A DNA stretch of 64,000 bases from Bryobacterales bacterium. GTDB taxonomy: Bacteria; Acidobacteriota; Terriglobia; Bryobacterales; Bryobacteraceae. Where the stretch lies: assembly GCA_020852175.1 (NCBI GenBank), contig JADZBH010000012.1:124001-188000 (forward strand), in the 5' to 3' direction. This document shows positions 33,897 through 43,096 of this stretch, one piece after another. A program made the translations under genes and the position numbers. Position 1 is the stretch's first letter, and every line of letters starts with the position of its first letter. The notes under the pieces are model-generated. The model did not search any database. It was not told the origin of the DNA and saw nothing but the letters and a program-made list of their open reading frames with translations.

Positions 33897-34799
33897 CTAG
33901 TGGAAGAAGCCGCGGATGGCCTCGAATTCGGCGTGGAAGCGTTCGAGAATCATGGGGGCCTTTTCCTGAAGACCCATCTCCTCAAAGATTTCCGTGGGAA
34001 GGCCCTCGGCGGGCCGCATCCAGGGCTGAATCGGAATGGAGAGACGGTTGGCGAGCCGTGCCGAGGCCAGCACGAGGCGCGACAGCGGCACAGGCGTCAC
34101 GTCCGAAGGGATAGGCAGGTCCGTGCGAACGGCCGTCTGTATGGGAGTGGGCAGATTCCACTCGCGCAGAATCGAGCCCGTCAGCTCGGTGTGGGCAAAG
34201 CCCCAGTACATGAGCTCGCACTCCTCCAGCGATCGCGTACCGTCTGTGTAGCCCAGGCGCACCTGATCGAATTCGGCCTGGATGGCGATGGCAGCCAGCA
34301 GCAGGCCCAGGTGGTGGAGCAGCCCGGCGGCGAATCCGCCCTCGGGATAGTCTGCGTCGATGTGCTGAGCCAGTTGATCGGCCATGGTCGCCTCGGAGAT
34401 GGAGCGCAGGTTGAACTGCCGGTGCGACCACTTGGGGTGGGCGTTCAGCTTCGTGTAAAGCTGTCCGAGCGAGATGGACATGGCCGTGTTCCGGATGCGT
34501 GACAAACCGAGCAGGCTCACCGCGTGGCGCACCGAGTTCACCGTGCCGCGCAAACCGTACAGCGCCGAATTCACCAGCCGCAGAACATTACCGGCCAGTA
34601 CCGTATCTTTCTCAATCGTCGTGGCGATCTCGTTGAAGCTGACATCCTCGTCGGCCAGCGAGGCCATCAGTTTCGTCAGCACCGGCGAGAAGGGCGGCAG
34701 CTTCCCCAACTGGCCGATCGCCTTCGCATGGATGTGCATGGGCGCCCGTCCGGCCGTATCGAATCTCTCTCGCATGGCTAAGGTCATTCCGCGTTCCAC
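33897..34799 (-). CDS. HDOD domain protein
   Basis: 300 residues from GTG 34799; ATG 34787 or 34775 are alternative starts. LGKLPPFSPVLTKLMASLADEDVSFNEIATTIEKD begins the HDOD domain, LAGNVLRLVNSALYGL and VRHAVSLLGLSRIRN are its core motifs, and the HHLGLLLAA region lies later. HDOD domains are HD-related but lack the metal-site residues and act in signalling, often with c-di-GMP or stress pathways. No additional effector domain is seen. It is divergent from the ABC transporter gene. Confidence 0.88.
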   Translation of the reverse strand: MERGMTLAMRERFDTAGRAPMHIHAKAIGQLGKLPPFSPVLTKLMASLADEDVSFNEIATTIEKDTVLAGNVLRLVNSALYGLRGTVNSVRHAVSLLGLSRIRNTAMSISLGQLYTKLNAHPKWSHRQFNLRSISEATMADQLAQHIDADYPEGGFAAGLLHHLGLLLAAIAIQAEFDQVRLGYTDGTRSLEECELMYWGFAHTELTGSILREWNLPTPIQTAVRTDLPIPSDVTPVPLSRLVLASARLANRLSIPIQPWMRPAEGLPTEIFEEMGLQEKAPMILERFHAEFEAIRGFFH

Positions 34800-34891
34800 C
34801 GGAATCTCTCATCGGCCGGACCTGCGGTTCCGATACGGATTTCGGACCGGTTCCGGGATTCGGCCCGTCGAGGTTGCCATAATGGAGAGGG

Positions 34892-35665
34892 ATGGAAAAT
34901 GGGCAGCCGGCCATCGAAATACGCGAGTTGCGCAAGGTATATGGCGGCAAGGCGGCCGTGGATGGGCTGAATCTGACCGTACCCCAGGGCTGCTTCTTCG
35001 GCTTTCTCGGGCCGAACGGCGCGGGGAAAACCACCACCATCAAGATGCTGATGGGCTTAACACAGCCCACCTCCGGCGAAATCTCCATGCTCGGAATTCC
35101 CCTGTCCGAGGCGCGCCCGGACCAGATGAACGCCATCCGCGCGGGCACGGGATTGGTTCCCGACGAATCGCTGCTGTTCGACCATTTGACCGGCTTTGAG
35201 TTCATCGAGTTCGTCGGGCGCATGTACAAACTGCCCCGGCCGCTGGCGCGCGAGCGGGCGCGCGAATTGCTGGCCCTCTTCGAGCTGGACGGCCAGCCGC
35301 GCAAACTGATCGCCGAGTATTCCAAGGGGATGCGCAAGCGGTGCGCGATGGCGGCCGCGCTCATCCACCGGCCGAAACTTTTCCTTATGGATGAACCCTT
35401 TGAAGGCGTGGACGCGGTGGGGGCGCGTTTGATGAAGGACATCTTGCTGGACCAGGTCCGGCAGGGAGCCACCATCTTCCTCACGTCGCACGTGCTGGAG
35501 GTGGTGGAGCGGTTGTGCGAACGCGTGGCGATCATCGCCGAAGGCCGTCTGGTGATGGAAACGGACATGGCGGAGTTGCGCGGCTCCTCGCAATCGCTCG
35601 AAGACACGTTTGTGCGCGTGGTCGGCGCCGAGCGTCCCGCCGAGACGCTGGACTGGCTGGGATAG
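34892..35665 (+). CDS. ABC transporter ATP-binding protein
   Basis: 257 residues. Walker A GPNGAGKTTTIK near residue 48, signature YSKGMRKR, Walker B LFLMDEPFEG and switch His in LTSHVLEVVE. This is a typical ABC-2 (drug or polymer exporter type) ATPase with the DUF-like GTGLVPDESLLFDHLTGFEF region. A GGAGAGG site precedes the ATG. The permease gene starts 3 nt after the stop, so the two form one transporter. Substrate not known. Confidence 0.93.
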   Translation: MENGQPAIEIRELRKVYGGKAAVDGLNLTVPQGCFFGFLGPNGAGKTTTIKMLMGLTQPTSGEISMLGIPLSEARPDQMNAIRAGTGLVPDESLLFDHLTGFEFIEFVGRMYKLPRPLARERARELLALFELDGQPRKLIAEYSKGMRKRCAMAAALIHRPKLFLMDEPFEGVDAVGARLMKDILLDQVRQGATIFLTSHVLEVVERLCERVAIIAEGRLVMETDMAELRGSSQSLEDTFVRVVGAERPAETLDWLG

Positions 35666-35668
35666 CCC

Positions 35669-37276
35669 ATGTTCCCCCAGTCACGGGCCATTCTGTGGGC
35701 GCAATTCCGGACGCTGCTGAACTTCTATTCGCGCGGCAACCGCACCGGGCTGTGGATCGCCGGGGCCGCTTCGGCGTTGTGGTATTCGACGGTGGCGGCG
35801 GGCTCGGCGATGCTCGCGTTGCTGTTCGCCCAACCGGCGAGCGTGGACCTGATCCGGCGCATCCTGCCGCAAGGGTTGCTGGCCGCCTGCCTCTACTGGC
35901 AACTCGTGCCGCTGATGCTGGTTTCGGCGGGCGCGGCGCTTGATCTGAAGCGGCTGGCGGTGTATCCGATTCAACGCTCGCACCTGTTCGGCCTGGAGGT
36001 GTTATTGCGGCTCACCACAGGCCTGGAAATGGTGCTGCTGCTGGTTGGAGCAGCCGCTGGGCTGTTGCTGAACCCCTCCCTGCCGGCCTGGGGCGTGCTT
36101 GCCTTGCTACCCTTTGCGGGCATGAACCTGTTGCTCTCGGTGGGACTGCGGGATCTGCTGGCGCGCGTGATGTCGGGGCGGCGCTCGCGCGAGTTGGGCT
36201 TGCTGCTGATCGTCCTGATCGCCGGGCTGCCCCAGGTGCTTCTGCTCCACGGATCGCCGGGACGGCTGACACGCTTCCTGGAGTACACGGCGCTGGGGTT
36301 CTGGCCCTGGGCGGCGGCGGGGCAACTGGCGGCGGGCCGGTTCAGCGCCGGCGCCGCGGCGGTGCTGGCCCTGTGGACAGCCGCGGCCTACGCCTTCGGC
36401 CGCTGGCAGTTTGAGCGGGGCTTCCGCACGGACCTGGCCGCCGCGCGGCCGCCTTCCGGCTCCGCGGAACCGGCCTCGGAACCTTGGAGCGAGCGGTTCT
36501 ACCGCCTTCCCGGCCTGTTCCTGCCCGACCCTCTGGGAGCGCTGGTGGAAAAGGAACTGCGTTTCCTCAGCCGCGCGCCGCGCTTCCGGCTGGTCTTCTT
36601 CATGGGCTTCACCTTCGGCCTGCTCGTGTGGCTGCCGATGACGCTGCGGCCCGGTGGCGGGCCTTCGCTTCTCACCTCGAACTACCTCACCTTTGTCTCC
36701 GTTTATGCCCTGATGCTGCTGGGCGAGGTGAGTTTCTGGAACACCTTTGGCTTCGACCGCGCGGCGGCGCAGATCTACTACGTCACGCCTGTGCCGGTTG
36801 CCACCGTGCTCATCGGCAAGAATATCGCTTCCGCTATTTTCGTGTTCCTCGAGATCACGGCGGTAACCGCTGTGTGCGCGCTGTTCCGCATGCCGATCAC
36901 GGCGGCGAAACTGGCGGAATCCTACCTGGTGGCGTTCATTCTGGCGCTGTTTCTGATCGCCGTGGGCAATCTGGCGTCCATCTACTACCCGCGCCCGGTG
37001 GACCCGTCGCATTCCTGGCGGCGGTCGGCGGCCGGAAAGATGCAGGCCGTGCTGATGTTCGCCTACCCGGTGTTGAGCATCCCCATCGGCCTGGCCTATC
37101 TGGCGCGGTTCGCCTTTGAAAGCGAGGCGGCGTTCTACGGGATGCTGGCCTTCGCGGCGGCGCTGGCGGGTACGGTCTACTGGATCGCGCTGGAATCCAG
37201 CGTGCACGCGGCCATCACCCGCAGGGAGTCCATCGTAACGGCGCTGAGCCAGGGCGACGGTCCGGTGAACGGCTGA
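35669..37276 (+). CDS. ABC-2 type transporter permease
   Basis: 535 residues. Two halves each with several membrane segments, e.g. LWIAGAASALWYSTVAAGSAML, LLLVGAAAGLLLNPSL, FFMGFTFGLLVWLPMT and IFVFLEITAVTAVCAL, about 12-14 in all. No conserved family motif is recognised, and no signal peptide. Its position 3 nt after the ATPase gene makes it the membrane part of that transporter. It is longer than ordinary ABC-2 permeases (about 250-400 residues), and it resembles the half-fused type found in exporters of unknown cargo. Confidence 0.85.
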   Translation: MFPQSRAILWAQFRTLLNFYSRGNRTGLWIAGAASALWYSTVAAGSAMLALLFAQPASVDLIRRILPQGLLAACLYWQLVPLMLVSAGAALDLKRLAVYPIQRSHLFGLEVLLRLTTGLEMVLLLVGAAAGLLLNPSLPAWGVLALLPFAGMNLLLSVGLRDLLARVMSGRRSRELGLLLIVLIAGLPQVLLLHGSPGRLTRFLEYTALGFWPWAAAGQLAAGRFSAGAAAVLALWTAAAYAFGRWQFERGFRTDLAAARPPSGSAEPASEPWSERFYRLPGLFLPDPLGALVEKELRFLSRAPRFRLVFFMGFTFGLLVWLPMTLRPGGGPSLLTSNYLTFVSVYALMLLGEVSFWNTFGFDRAAAQIYYVTPVPVATVLIGKNIASAIFVFLEITAVTAVCALFRMPITAAKLAESYLVAFILALFLIAVGNLASIYYPRPVDPSHSWRRSAAGKMQAVLMFAYPVLSIPIGLAYLARFAFESEAAFYGMLAFAAALAGTVYWIALESSVHAAITRRESIVTALSQGDGPVNG

Positions 37277-37281
37277 GGCGT

Positions 37282-40113
37282 CTACCGTTTGATCCAGATC
37301 GGGCTCGACCACGCCATCTGATCGTCGTGCTGCTGGACGCGCACATAGTAGTAGCTCTCCCCCGGCAGCGGCTGTTGATCGCGAAACGTGAGAGCGGCCT
37401 CCTGGGTGTTCGGGTGCGAGGTCATCAGGAACTGGTTCGAGCGGATAATGTCGATCTGGCGGATGGGCTTGGTGCCGATGACGCTCACCTTCAGTTCAAA
37501 CGGGCCGCTGGCCTGGAAACTCGCCCCCTGCAGGTGATCGCCATCGGCGGCGGAGATGCGGTAGTCGAGAATGATGTTGTCGGTGGCGCCGTAGCTTTGC
37601 CGGCGGCGCATGGCGTTCAGCAGGCTCTCCCGCGTGAACTCACCGGCCAGGGTGCAGGCGTAGGAGATGTGCGTCGAGAGGTGATCGGAGCTGGCCTGCA
37701 CGCCCAGCTTGTAGCCCTTGGCCCAGGCGTTCCACACATAGCCCGCGGGCCGGAAGCCGCCCGGCGCCGAGTTGGGGTTCTCCGCGTTGGCCGCCTTGGG
37801 AGCGCCCAGGTATTCCGCCGAAACACGGTCGCCCTGGTAGATCTCGACCAGAGGCTCCACCTCGGGGTCGTTGTCGCGCCAGTCGGTGCCCATGTTCGAG
37901 GCCGAGGTGTGCGAAACGGCGATGCCGTCGTACTTCTTCAGATACTCATAGAGCGCCTTGGCCCCCACCGTGCCTTTCTGTTCGCCCTTGGTGATGGGCA
38001 GGGTCGGGTTGCCGCGCTTGGTGAAGATCACGTTGCGGTGGCCGTTCGGGTAGTTCACGCTCCGTTCGTAACCATAGAACGGCACGAAAGTTCCGGGCAC
38101 GTGGTAGACGTCGGCCATCTGTTGCAGCAGGAAGTTGACATAGGGCTCGTCGGGACCGGCGGCGCCGTTGTGGTCGCTCACCATCAGGAAGTCGAGCGCG
38201 GCGGCATCGATCGCATAGCGGTAGGTGTCCAGCAACGAGCCGTCGTTGTTGCCGTCCATGGAGAACTCGGTGTGGCGGTGGATGTCGCCCCGGTAGATCT
38301 TCAACTGGCGGCCGCCCGCGGCCATCACATAGGAATGGATGCGATCCAGGTCGGCGCGCTCGTTGGGGTGAATGGGCCACCATTTGATCTCCGCCGAGGG
38401 CAGCGGCTTCAACACGGGCGGCACGCCTGCCGTCGCGACGGGAATGCGCGCCACGTTCACTTCACCGCGCTGGTACAGATAGTCCTCGAAGTCGCGCCGG
38501 TCGTAGGGATAGGCGATGTACAGGCCGTCGCTGGCGGCGGCGATGCCGGTGCGCATGTCCTGTCGGCCGTAGCTAGCCGGAAGTTGCACCGGAACCGACC
38601 ATCCGGCGGCTTCGGGACGAGTGACAAAGATCTCCCAGTTGGCCCGGTGCAGAGGCGTATCGGAAGGCATATCGGGCTGGCGGATGCGGCGGTGGCGGAA
38701 GCTCATCCAGACGCGCCCGCTGGCGTCGGCGGCCAGCGAGGGCAGGTCGTTGAAGCCGCGCAGCGCCTCGGGCATCGACTCCTCGAAGCGGCCGGCGGGT
38801 TCCTGCAGCCCGGCGCTGGTGAGCACCGCCGTCTTCACGACGCGCCACGAATACAACGCCGCGCCTTCGATCTTCGGCAGAAAGCCGGTGTCCTTGCCCC
38901 ATTCAAAGCCCGCTTCGTTCCAGGCGATCCATAACCGGTTCTGGCCATCGCAGACAATCGACGGGTAGGCCTCGAATTTTCCCGTGGCGGCGATTGGCGT
39001 CACCTCGCCCCAGGCGCCTTTTTCCCAGCGGCGCACCACCACGTCATAGTTGCCCTTGTCATAGGTGTCCCAGGCGGCCCACACGCGGCCCGCGCGGTCG
39101 GCGGCCAGCGCCGGGGCCCAATCGTTGGCCGGACTGGGGGACACCGTTTCGGCCGCGGCCCACGCGTTGTGCCAGCGGCGGGCGATGATGTCGGACTTTC
39201 CATTCCGGAACCCCTGCCAGGCGGCCCACACGCCCCCCTCCGCGTCCGTGGCCAGCGTCACATAGATGTCCGGCTGCGGCGCGTCGCTCAGGCGCTCGAT
39301 GGCGCTCCACGCCCGGCCGTCCCAACGGCGCGCGTAGACGTCGAAATTGCCGTTCACCTGCGCCGACCAGGCGAACACCACGCCGCCCAGACCGTCGCGC
39401 GCGGCCTTCACCACGAAGACATCGGCGTGGTCGCCGGATACCTTCTCGATGGCGCTCCACTGGCCGCCCGAACGGCGGCGGGCCATCACGGCGTTCTTCC
39501 CGTTGGCGAACTCCACCCAGGCGGTCCACAGGTCGCCGTTGGCGGCGGCGGCCACGGTGGCGAAGTCGGAGTTCAACCCTGGGTTGGAAACGCTGTCCAT
39601 GGCCGCGACGCGGCGCACGGAGACCTGTCCGGCCAGTTCGCGGCGGTCCTCGCCATACTCCATGGCGAATGGTTTCACCTCGAACGATCCGTCCGCGGTT
39701 TCAACGACCAGGGTTGTCGCCGCCGAACCGCGCACCTGGACCAGAACGCCCGGCTGCCGGATGTAGGTTTGCTGCGGTTCGTTGAACGGCTTCTCCCAGG
39801 GGCGTTTCACGAAGTTCGGCGCCTTCCACGTGGACAGCGTCCAGCCGGTGTTGGACACCGTGTCGCCGGGACGCGGACGCCAGTTCCGCACGCCCAGCAC
39901 CTCGCCGCCCGCCGCCGACAGCCTGCCCTTCCATTCCCGGCCGGCGCGGTCCAGGAGGCCCAGCTCGATCCGCACCTCGGCTACATCGCCGCTCAGCCGC
40001 GATGGCTTGGCCGCCGCGTCCTGCGACAGCACGGCGCCGGGCCGCGCCACCACCCATAACGCCACACCCGCGCCCGCCGCGGCCAGCGCCGTGAACCATA
40101 CGCTATGTTTCAT
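37282..40113 (-). CDS. Exported beta-propeller and PHP-domain (DUF3604-like) fusion
   Basis: 943 residues from ATG 40113, with an AGGAGA ribosome site; the frame is open further upstream only in the oxidoreductase gene. A signal anchor (about 5-30) leads into at least five blade-like repeats of about 50 residues (about 160-420) carrying the AW...GNxDVxxRRW motif. From about residue 609 comes a PHP metallophosphoesterase domain of the DUF3604 type: GDIHRHTEFS, FLMVSDHNG, AVSHTSAS and ASSDHLS. The start overlaps the oxidoreductase stop by 4 nt. Predicted to be a metal hydrolase at the cell surface; substrate unknown. Confidence 0.85.
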   Translation of the reverse strand: MKHSVWFTALAAAGAGVALWVVARPGAVLSQDAAAKPSRLSGDVAEVRIELGLLDRAGREWKGRLSAAGGEVLGVRNWRPRPGDTVSNTGWTLSTWKAPNFVKRPWEKPFNEPQQTYIRQPGVLVQVRGSAATTLVVETADGSFEVKPFAMEYGEDRRELAGQVSVRRVAAMDSVSNPGLNSDFATVAAAANGDLWTAWVEFANGKNAVMARRRSGGQWSAIEKVSGDHADVFVVKAARDGLGGVVFAWSAQVNGNFDVYARRWDGRAWSAIERLSDAPQPDIYVTLATDAEGGVWAAWQGFRNGKSDIIARRWHNAWAAAETVSPSPANDWAPALAADRAGRVWAAWDTYDKGNYDVVVRRWEKGAWGEVTPIAATGKFEAYPSIVCDGQNRLWIAWNEAGFEWGKDTGFLPKIEGAALYSWRVVKTAVLTSAGLQEPAGRFEESMPEALRGFNDLPSLAADASGRVWMSFRHRRIRQPDMPSDTPLHRANWEIFVTRPEAAGWSVPVQLPASYGRQDMRTGIAAASDGLYIAYPYDRRDFEDYLYQRGEVNVARIPVATAGVPPVLKPLPSAEIKWWPIHPNERADLDRIHSYVMAAGGRQLKIYRGDIHRHTEFSMDGNNDGSLLDTYRYAIDAAALDFLMVSDHNGAAGPDEPYVNFLLQQMADVYHVPGTFVPFYGYERSVNYPNGHRNVIFTKRGNPTLPITKGEQKGTVGAKALYEYLKKYDGIAVSHTSASNMGTDWRDNDPEVEPLVEIYQGDRVSAEYLGAPKAANAENPNSAPGGFRPAGYVWNAWAKGYKLGVQASSDHLSTHISYACTLAGEFTRESLLNAMRRRQSYGATDNIILDYRISAADGDHLQGASFQASGPFELKVSVIGTKPIRQIDIIRSNQFLMTSHPNTQEAALTFRDQQPLPGESYYYVRVQQHDDQMAWSSPIWIKR

Positions 40114-41672
40114 CGCGGTTTCTCCTGGAGTTCCAATACGGCGCCCTGGGCGCGCAGCTTGCCCGTGAGTTCGGCGGTGTCGATGTCCTGAACCGCCACG
40201 TTCCTGTCGATGGCCATACGCGCGGCCAGCCCGGCCGCCTGGCCCATGATCATGTAGACGGGCTCCATGCGGAGCGTGGAATAGGTGACGTGCGAGGAGG
40301 AGACGCACACCGGCACCAGCAGGTTGGCCGCCTCCTTTTTCTTCGGCAGCAGCACGCGGTAAGGGATCTGGTAGGGCGTGACGCGCACCTCCATGTTGCC
40401 CTCGTTCTGCACCGTGCCGTCGGCCTGCGCGTAGCGCTGCACGTTGTGCGAATCGGAGTTGTAACTGCCCATGCCAATGACATCGGGCTTGGTGAGTTCG
40501 GTTTGAATGTCCTTCTGCGTCATCACCCAGCCGCCCGCCAGGCGGCGCGCCTCGCGCACATAAAGCTGGTGGGGCCAATGATGCGTGTCGATGAACTCAT
40601 CGGCGCACAGCCCCCAGCGCTTCATCTCCTTCTGAATTTCCGCGGGCACGCGGGGCTCGGTTTGCAGGAAATGGAAGAAGCCGGCGGTATAGTCGATGTG
40701 GTCCTGCCAGATGACGGCGCGCTGCGCGTAGGTGGCTTCGGGGTACTCCCAACTGGCGCCGATGTAGTCGGTGGAAAACGCGCCGCGGTTGTTGATATCC
40801 GTCTTCGACTGCTTTTCCAGGCGTGAGACGATCAACATTTCGTTGAGGCGCGGCAGGCGTCCGTTGGCCTTCCGGAAGCCCTCCACCCAGCGCAGCCACA
40901 GTTCGTAACGGCCGGGAGTGTAGTTGGCGGGCTTGGGGATGGCCACCTGGTTCGACGGATCGTCGGAGAGGCACATGCGGAAGTTGTAGGCCTGCACCTT
41001 CTTGTCGGCGGCGCCCAGTTCGCCGCGAGGCGTTGTTTGAATGCCGGGCAGCAGTTGTTTGTCCGCGCCCGTTGCGCTTACCGGAAAGTCGAACTGATGG
41101 CTGCGGTCCTTCGGACGTACGCCGGCCAGCGATTCGCCGTACTGCGCCGTGCCCTCGCGGCCCACGGTATAGCTCGCGCCGGCGCGCTTCAACAGGTCTC
41201 CTTCATAGGTGGCGTCCATGAAAATGCGCGCGGCAAAGCCCGTGCCGTTCTCGGTGTAGATCTCGCGGATGCGCCCGCCGCGCTTCTTCAGCGCGTCCAC
41301 CTCGCGCAGGCGGTGGCCGTAGTAGACCTTCACGCGCGCCTCCTCGGCCCACTGCTTCAACACCTTTTCGGCGACGTGCGGTTCGAAGTACCAGACGATG
41401 TCCTTGCCATACTCGCGGCCCACGCGCCGGTAAAACTCGAGCGACATGCCGCCGATGGTCTCCTTGCGGCCGTGGTCGGTATGGCCCAGCCCGCCGCTGG
41501 TCATGCCGCCCAAATGGCGTCCGGGCTCCACCAGCGCCACCTTCAGGTTTTGTTGGGCGGCGGTGATGGCGGCCACCACGCCGCCCGACGTCGCTCCGTA
41601 CACCACCACGTCGAACGTCTCGATGGCGGGCGCGGCCAGTGTAGCCAGCAGAAACAGGGCAAAAGGCTTCAC
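40110..41672 (-). CDS. Exported FAD-dependent oxidoreductase
   Basis: 520 residues from GTG 41672. A short leader (MKPFALFLLATLAAPAIE) is followed directly by DVVVYGATSGGVVAAITAAQ, the Rossmann GxGxxG-like FAD-binding start, and HLGGMTSGGLGHTDHG, which is typical of FAD_oxidored proteins of the PF12831 type. YMIMGQAAGLAARMAID near the end is the second dinucleotide contact. Such proteins occur next to sulfatases and glycosidases in polysaccharide-degrading bacteria and are thought to oxidise sugars or uronates. It overlaps sulfatase 5 upstream and the propeller-PHP gene downstream by 4 nt each. Confidence 0.88.
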   Translation of the reverse strand: MKPFALFLLATLAAPAIETFDVVVYGATSGGVVAAITAAQQNLKVALVEPGRHLGGMTSGGLGHTDHGRKETIGGMSLEFYRRVGREYGKDIVWYFEPHVAEKVLKQWAEEARVKVYYGHRLREVDALKKRGGRIREIYTENGTGFAARIFMDATYEGDLLKRAGASYTVGREGTAQYGESLAGVRPKDRSHQFDFPVSATGADKQLLPGIQTTPRGELGAADKKVQAYNFRMCLSDDPSNQVAIPKPANYTPGRYELWLRWVEGFRKANGRLPRLNEMLIVSRLEKQSKTDINNRGAFSTDYIGASWEYPEATYAQRAVIWQDHIDYTAGFFHFLQTEPRVPAEIQKEMKRWGLCADEFIDTHHWPHQLYVREARRLAGGWVMTQKDIQTELTKPDVIGMGSYNSDSHNVQRYAQADGTVQNEGNMEVRVTPYQIPYRVLLPKKKEAANLLVPVCVSSSHVTYSTLRMEPVYMIMGQAAGLAARMAIDRNVAVQDIDTAELTGKLRAQGAVLELQEKPR

Positions 41673-43036
41673 TTGCGTGTGTCTTCCTTCCAGACATGAA
41701 TGGCCGATTGCAACTCATCGGCGATTTCGGGGCGGGCGTGGCGCAGGTTTCGCCGCTCGCCGGGATCGGCTTCCAGATCGGATAACCACACGGCATCCTC
41801 GCCCTTGGCCTCGCCGCGCGTTTCCGGAGTGCGGCCATATTCGTTGCCGTTCAACACCAATTTCCAACGCCCTTTGCGCGCGGCGGCCTGTTTGCCGTTC
41901 TCCCAGAAAAGCGTAGTGTGCGGCGAAGGGGCTGCCCGCGCGGCCACGGGCAGAATATCGCGGCCGTCGACGTGGTAGCCGGGTTCCGGCGCCGCGCCCG
42001 CGACATTCCAGATGGTGGGCGCGATGTCCATGGTCATCACCAGTTGGCGGTTCACCTGCCCCGGCTGAATGCGCGCGGGCCAGCTCATGATGCCGGGCAC
42101 ATGCATGCCGCCGTCGAACAGGCTGAACTTGAATCCGCGATAGACGCCGTTATCGCCGGCCGTGGCGGGCTGCTGGTTCAACCCGGCGCGAGGTTCCGTA
42201 GTGGCGCCGTTGTCGGCCACGAAAAAGATGAGCGTATTGTCGAGCAGGCCGTGCCGCGAGAGCGTCTGGCGAATCGCGCCTACGCCGTCGTCCATGGCGG
42301 CCAGCATGGCGGCATAAGTCTGGCGTTCCGGCTCGAGGTTGGGGAAGCGTCGTTTGTACTTCGCGGGCGCGTGCATGGGATAGTGCACGGCATTATAGGT
42401 GACGCACAGGAAAAAGGGTTCGCTCCCGTGAGCGTCGATGAAGCCGGTGGCTTCCGCGGTGATGCGCTCGGTCAGGTACTGGCCGTCCTCCCAGATCTCC
42501 TCGCGGTCGCGGTAGAGCGAGTGGAAGTTGACGGTGCGGCTTTGCGGGTTGGATTCGCCCCAATAATAAATGTGCGAGTAGAAGTCGACGCAGCCCGGCA
42601 GAAAGCCGTAGAAGTAATCGTAGCCGCGAGCGTTGGGCACGGTATCGGGCGTACTGCCCAGGTGCCATTTGCCAATCAGTCCCGTGGCGTAGCCGGCCTG
42701 CTTCAGGCGGCTGGGCAGCGTGTGCTGGTTCAGGCCGAGCGGCAGGCCGTTCGCGCCCACGCCGGCGCGCACCGGATACCGGCCCGTTTGCAGCGCCGCG
42801 CGCGACGGGGCGCACACCGGCGCGCAGGAATACCAGTTGGTGAAGCGGACTCCGGAAGCGGCCAGTTGATCGATGTGCGGCGTCTTCACATCCGCGGCGC
42901 CGTAACAGCCCAGATCGTGAGAACCCTGGTCGTCGGACATGATCACGACGAAGTTCGGTTTGCGTGTCTGGCCCTGCGCGGAGACCGCGGCGCTCAGCGC
43001 GCCCGCCGTGGCCAGCCAATCTCTCCGGTTCAGCAT
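41669..43036 (-). CDS. Sulfatase 5, Tat-exported, first gene of a three-gene unit
   Basis: 455 residues from ATG 43036 (MLNRRDWLATAGALSAAV leader, twin arginine at 4-5); the frame is open further upstream but enters the divergent gene. CAPSR (Cys75) is the formylglycine site, MSDDQGSHDLGCYG the metal site, FVADNGATTEP the second. GKWHLGSTPD is present. The stop overlaps the FAD oxidoreductase start. The unit thus encodes a sulfatase, an oxidoreductase and a propeller-PHP protein, all exported. It is divergent from sulfatase 6. Confidence 0.92.
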   Translation of the reverse strand: MLNRRDWLATAGALSAAVSAQGQTRKPNFVVIMSDDQGSHDLGCYGAADVKTPHIDQLAASGVRFTNWYSCAPVCAPSRAALQTGRYPVRAGVGANGLPLGLNQHTLPSRLKQAGYATGLIGKWHLGSTPDTVPNARGYDYFYGFLPGCVDFYSHIYYWGESNPQSRTVNFHSLYRDREEIWEDGQYLTERITAEATGFIDAHGSEPFFLCVTYNAVHYPMHAPAKYKRRFPNLEPERQTYAAMLAAMDDGVGAIRQTLSRHGLLDNTLIFFVADNGATTEPRAGLNQQPATAGDNGVYRGFKFSLFDGGMHVPGIMSWPARIQPGQVNRQLVMTMDIAPTIWNVAGAAPEPGYHVDGRDILPVAARAAPSPHTTLFWENGKQAAARKGRWKLVLNGNEYGRTPETRGEAKGEDAVWLSDLEADPGERRNLRHARPEIADELQSAIHVWKEDTRK

Positions 43037-43096
43037 TGCGCCCACTCTAACATGCGTTGCAATCAACCATGGAGAACGAAACAATAGCAGTCGATC

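Noticed and set aside
36107-37312. A 401-residue minus-strand frame opposite the ABC permease.
   Set aside because: Highly charged low-complexity product, opposite a consistent membrane protein.
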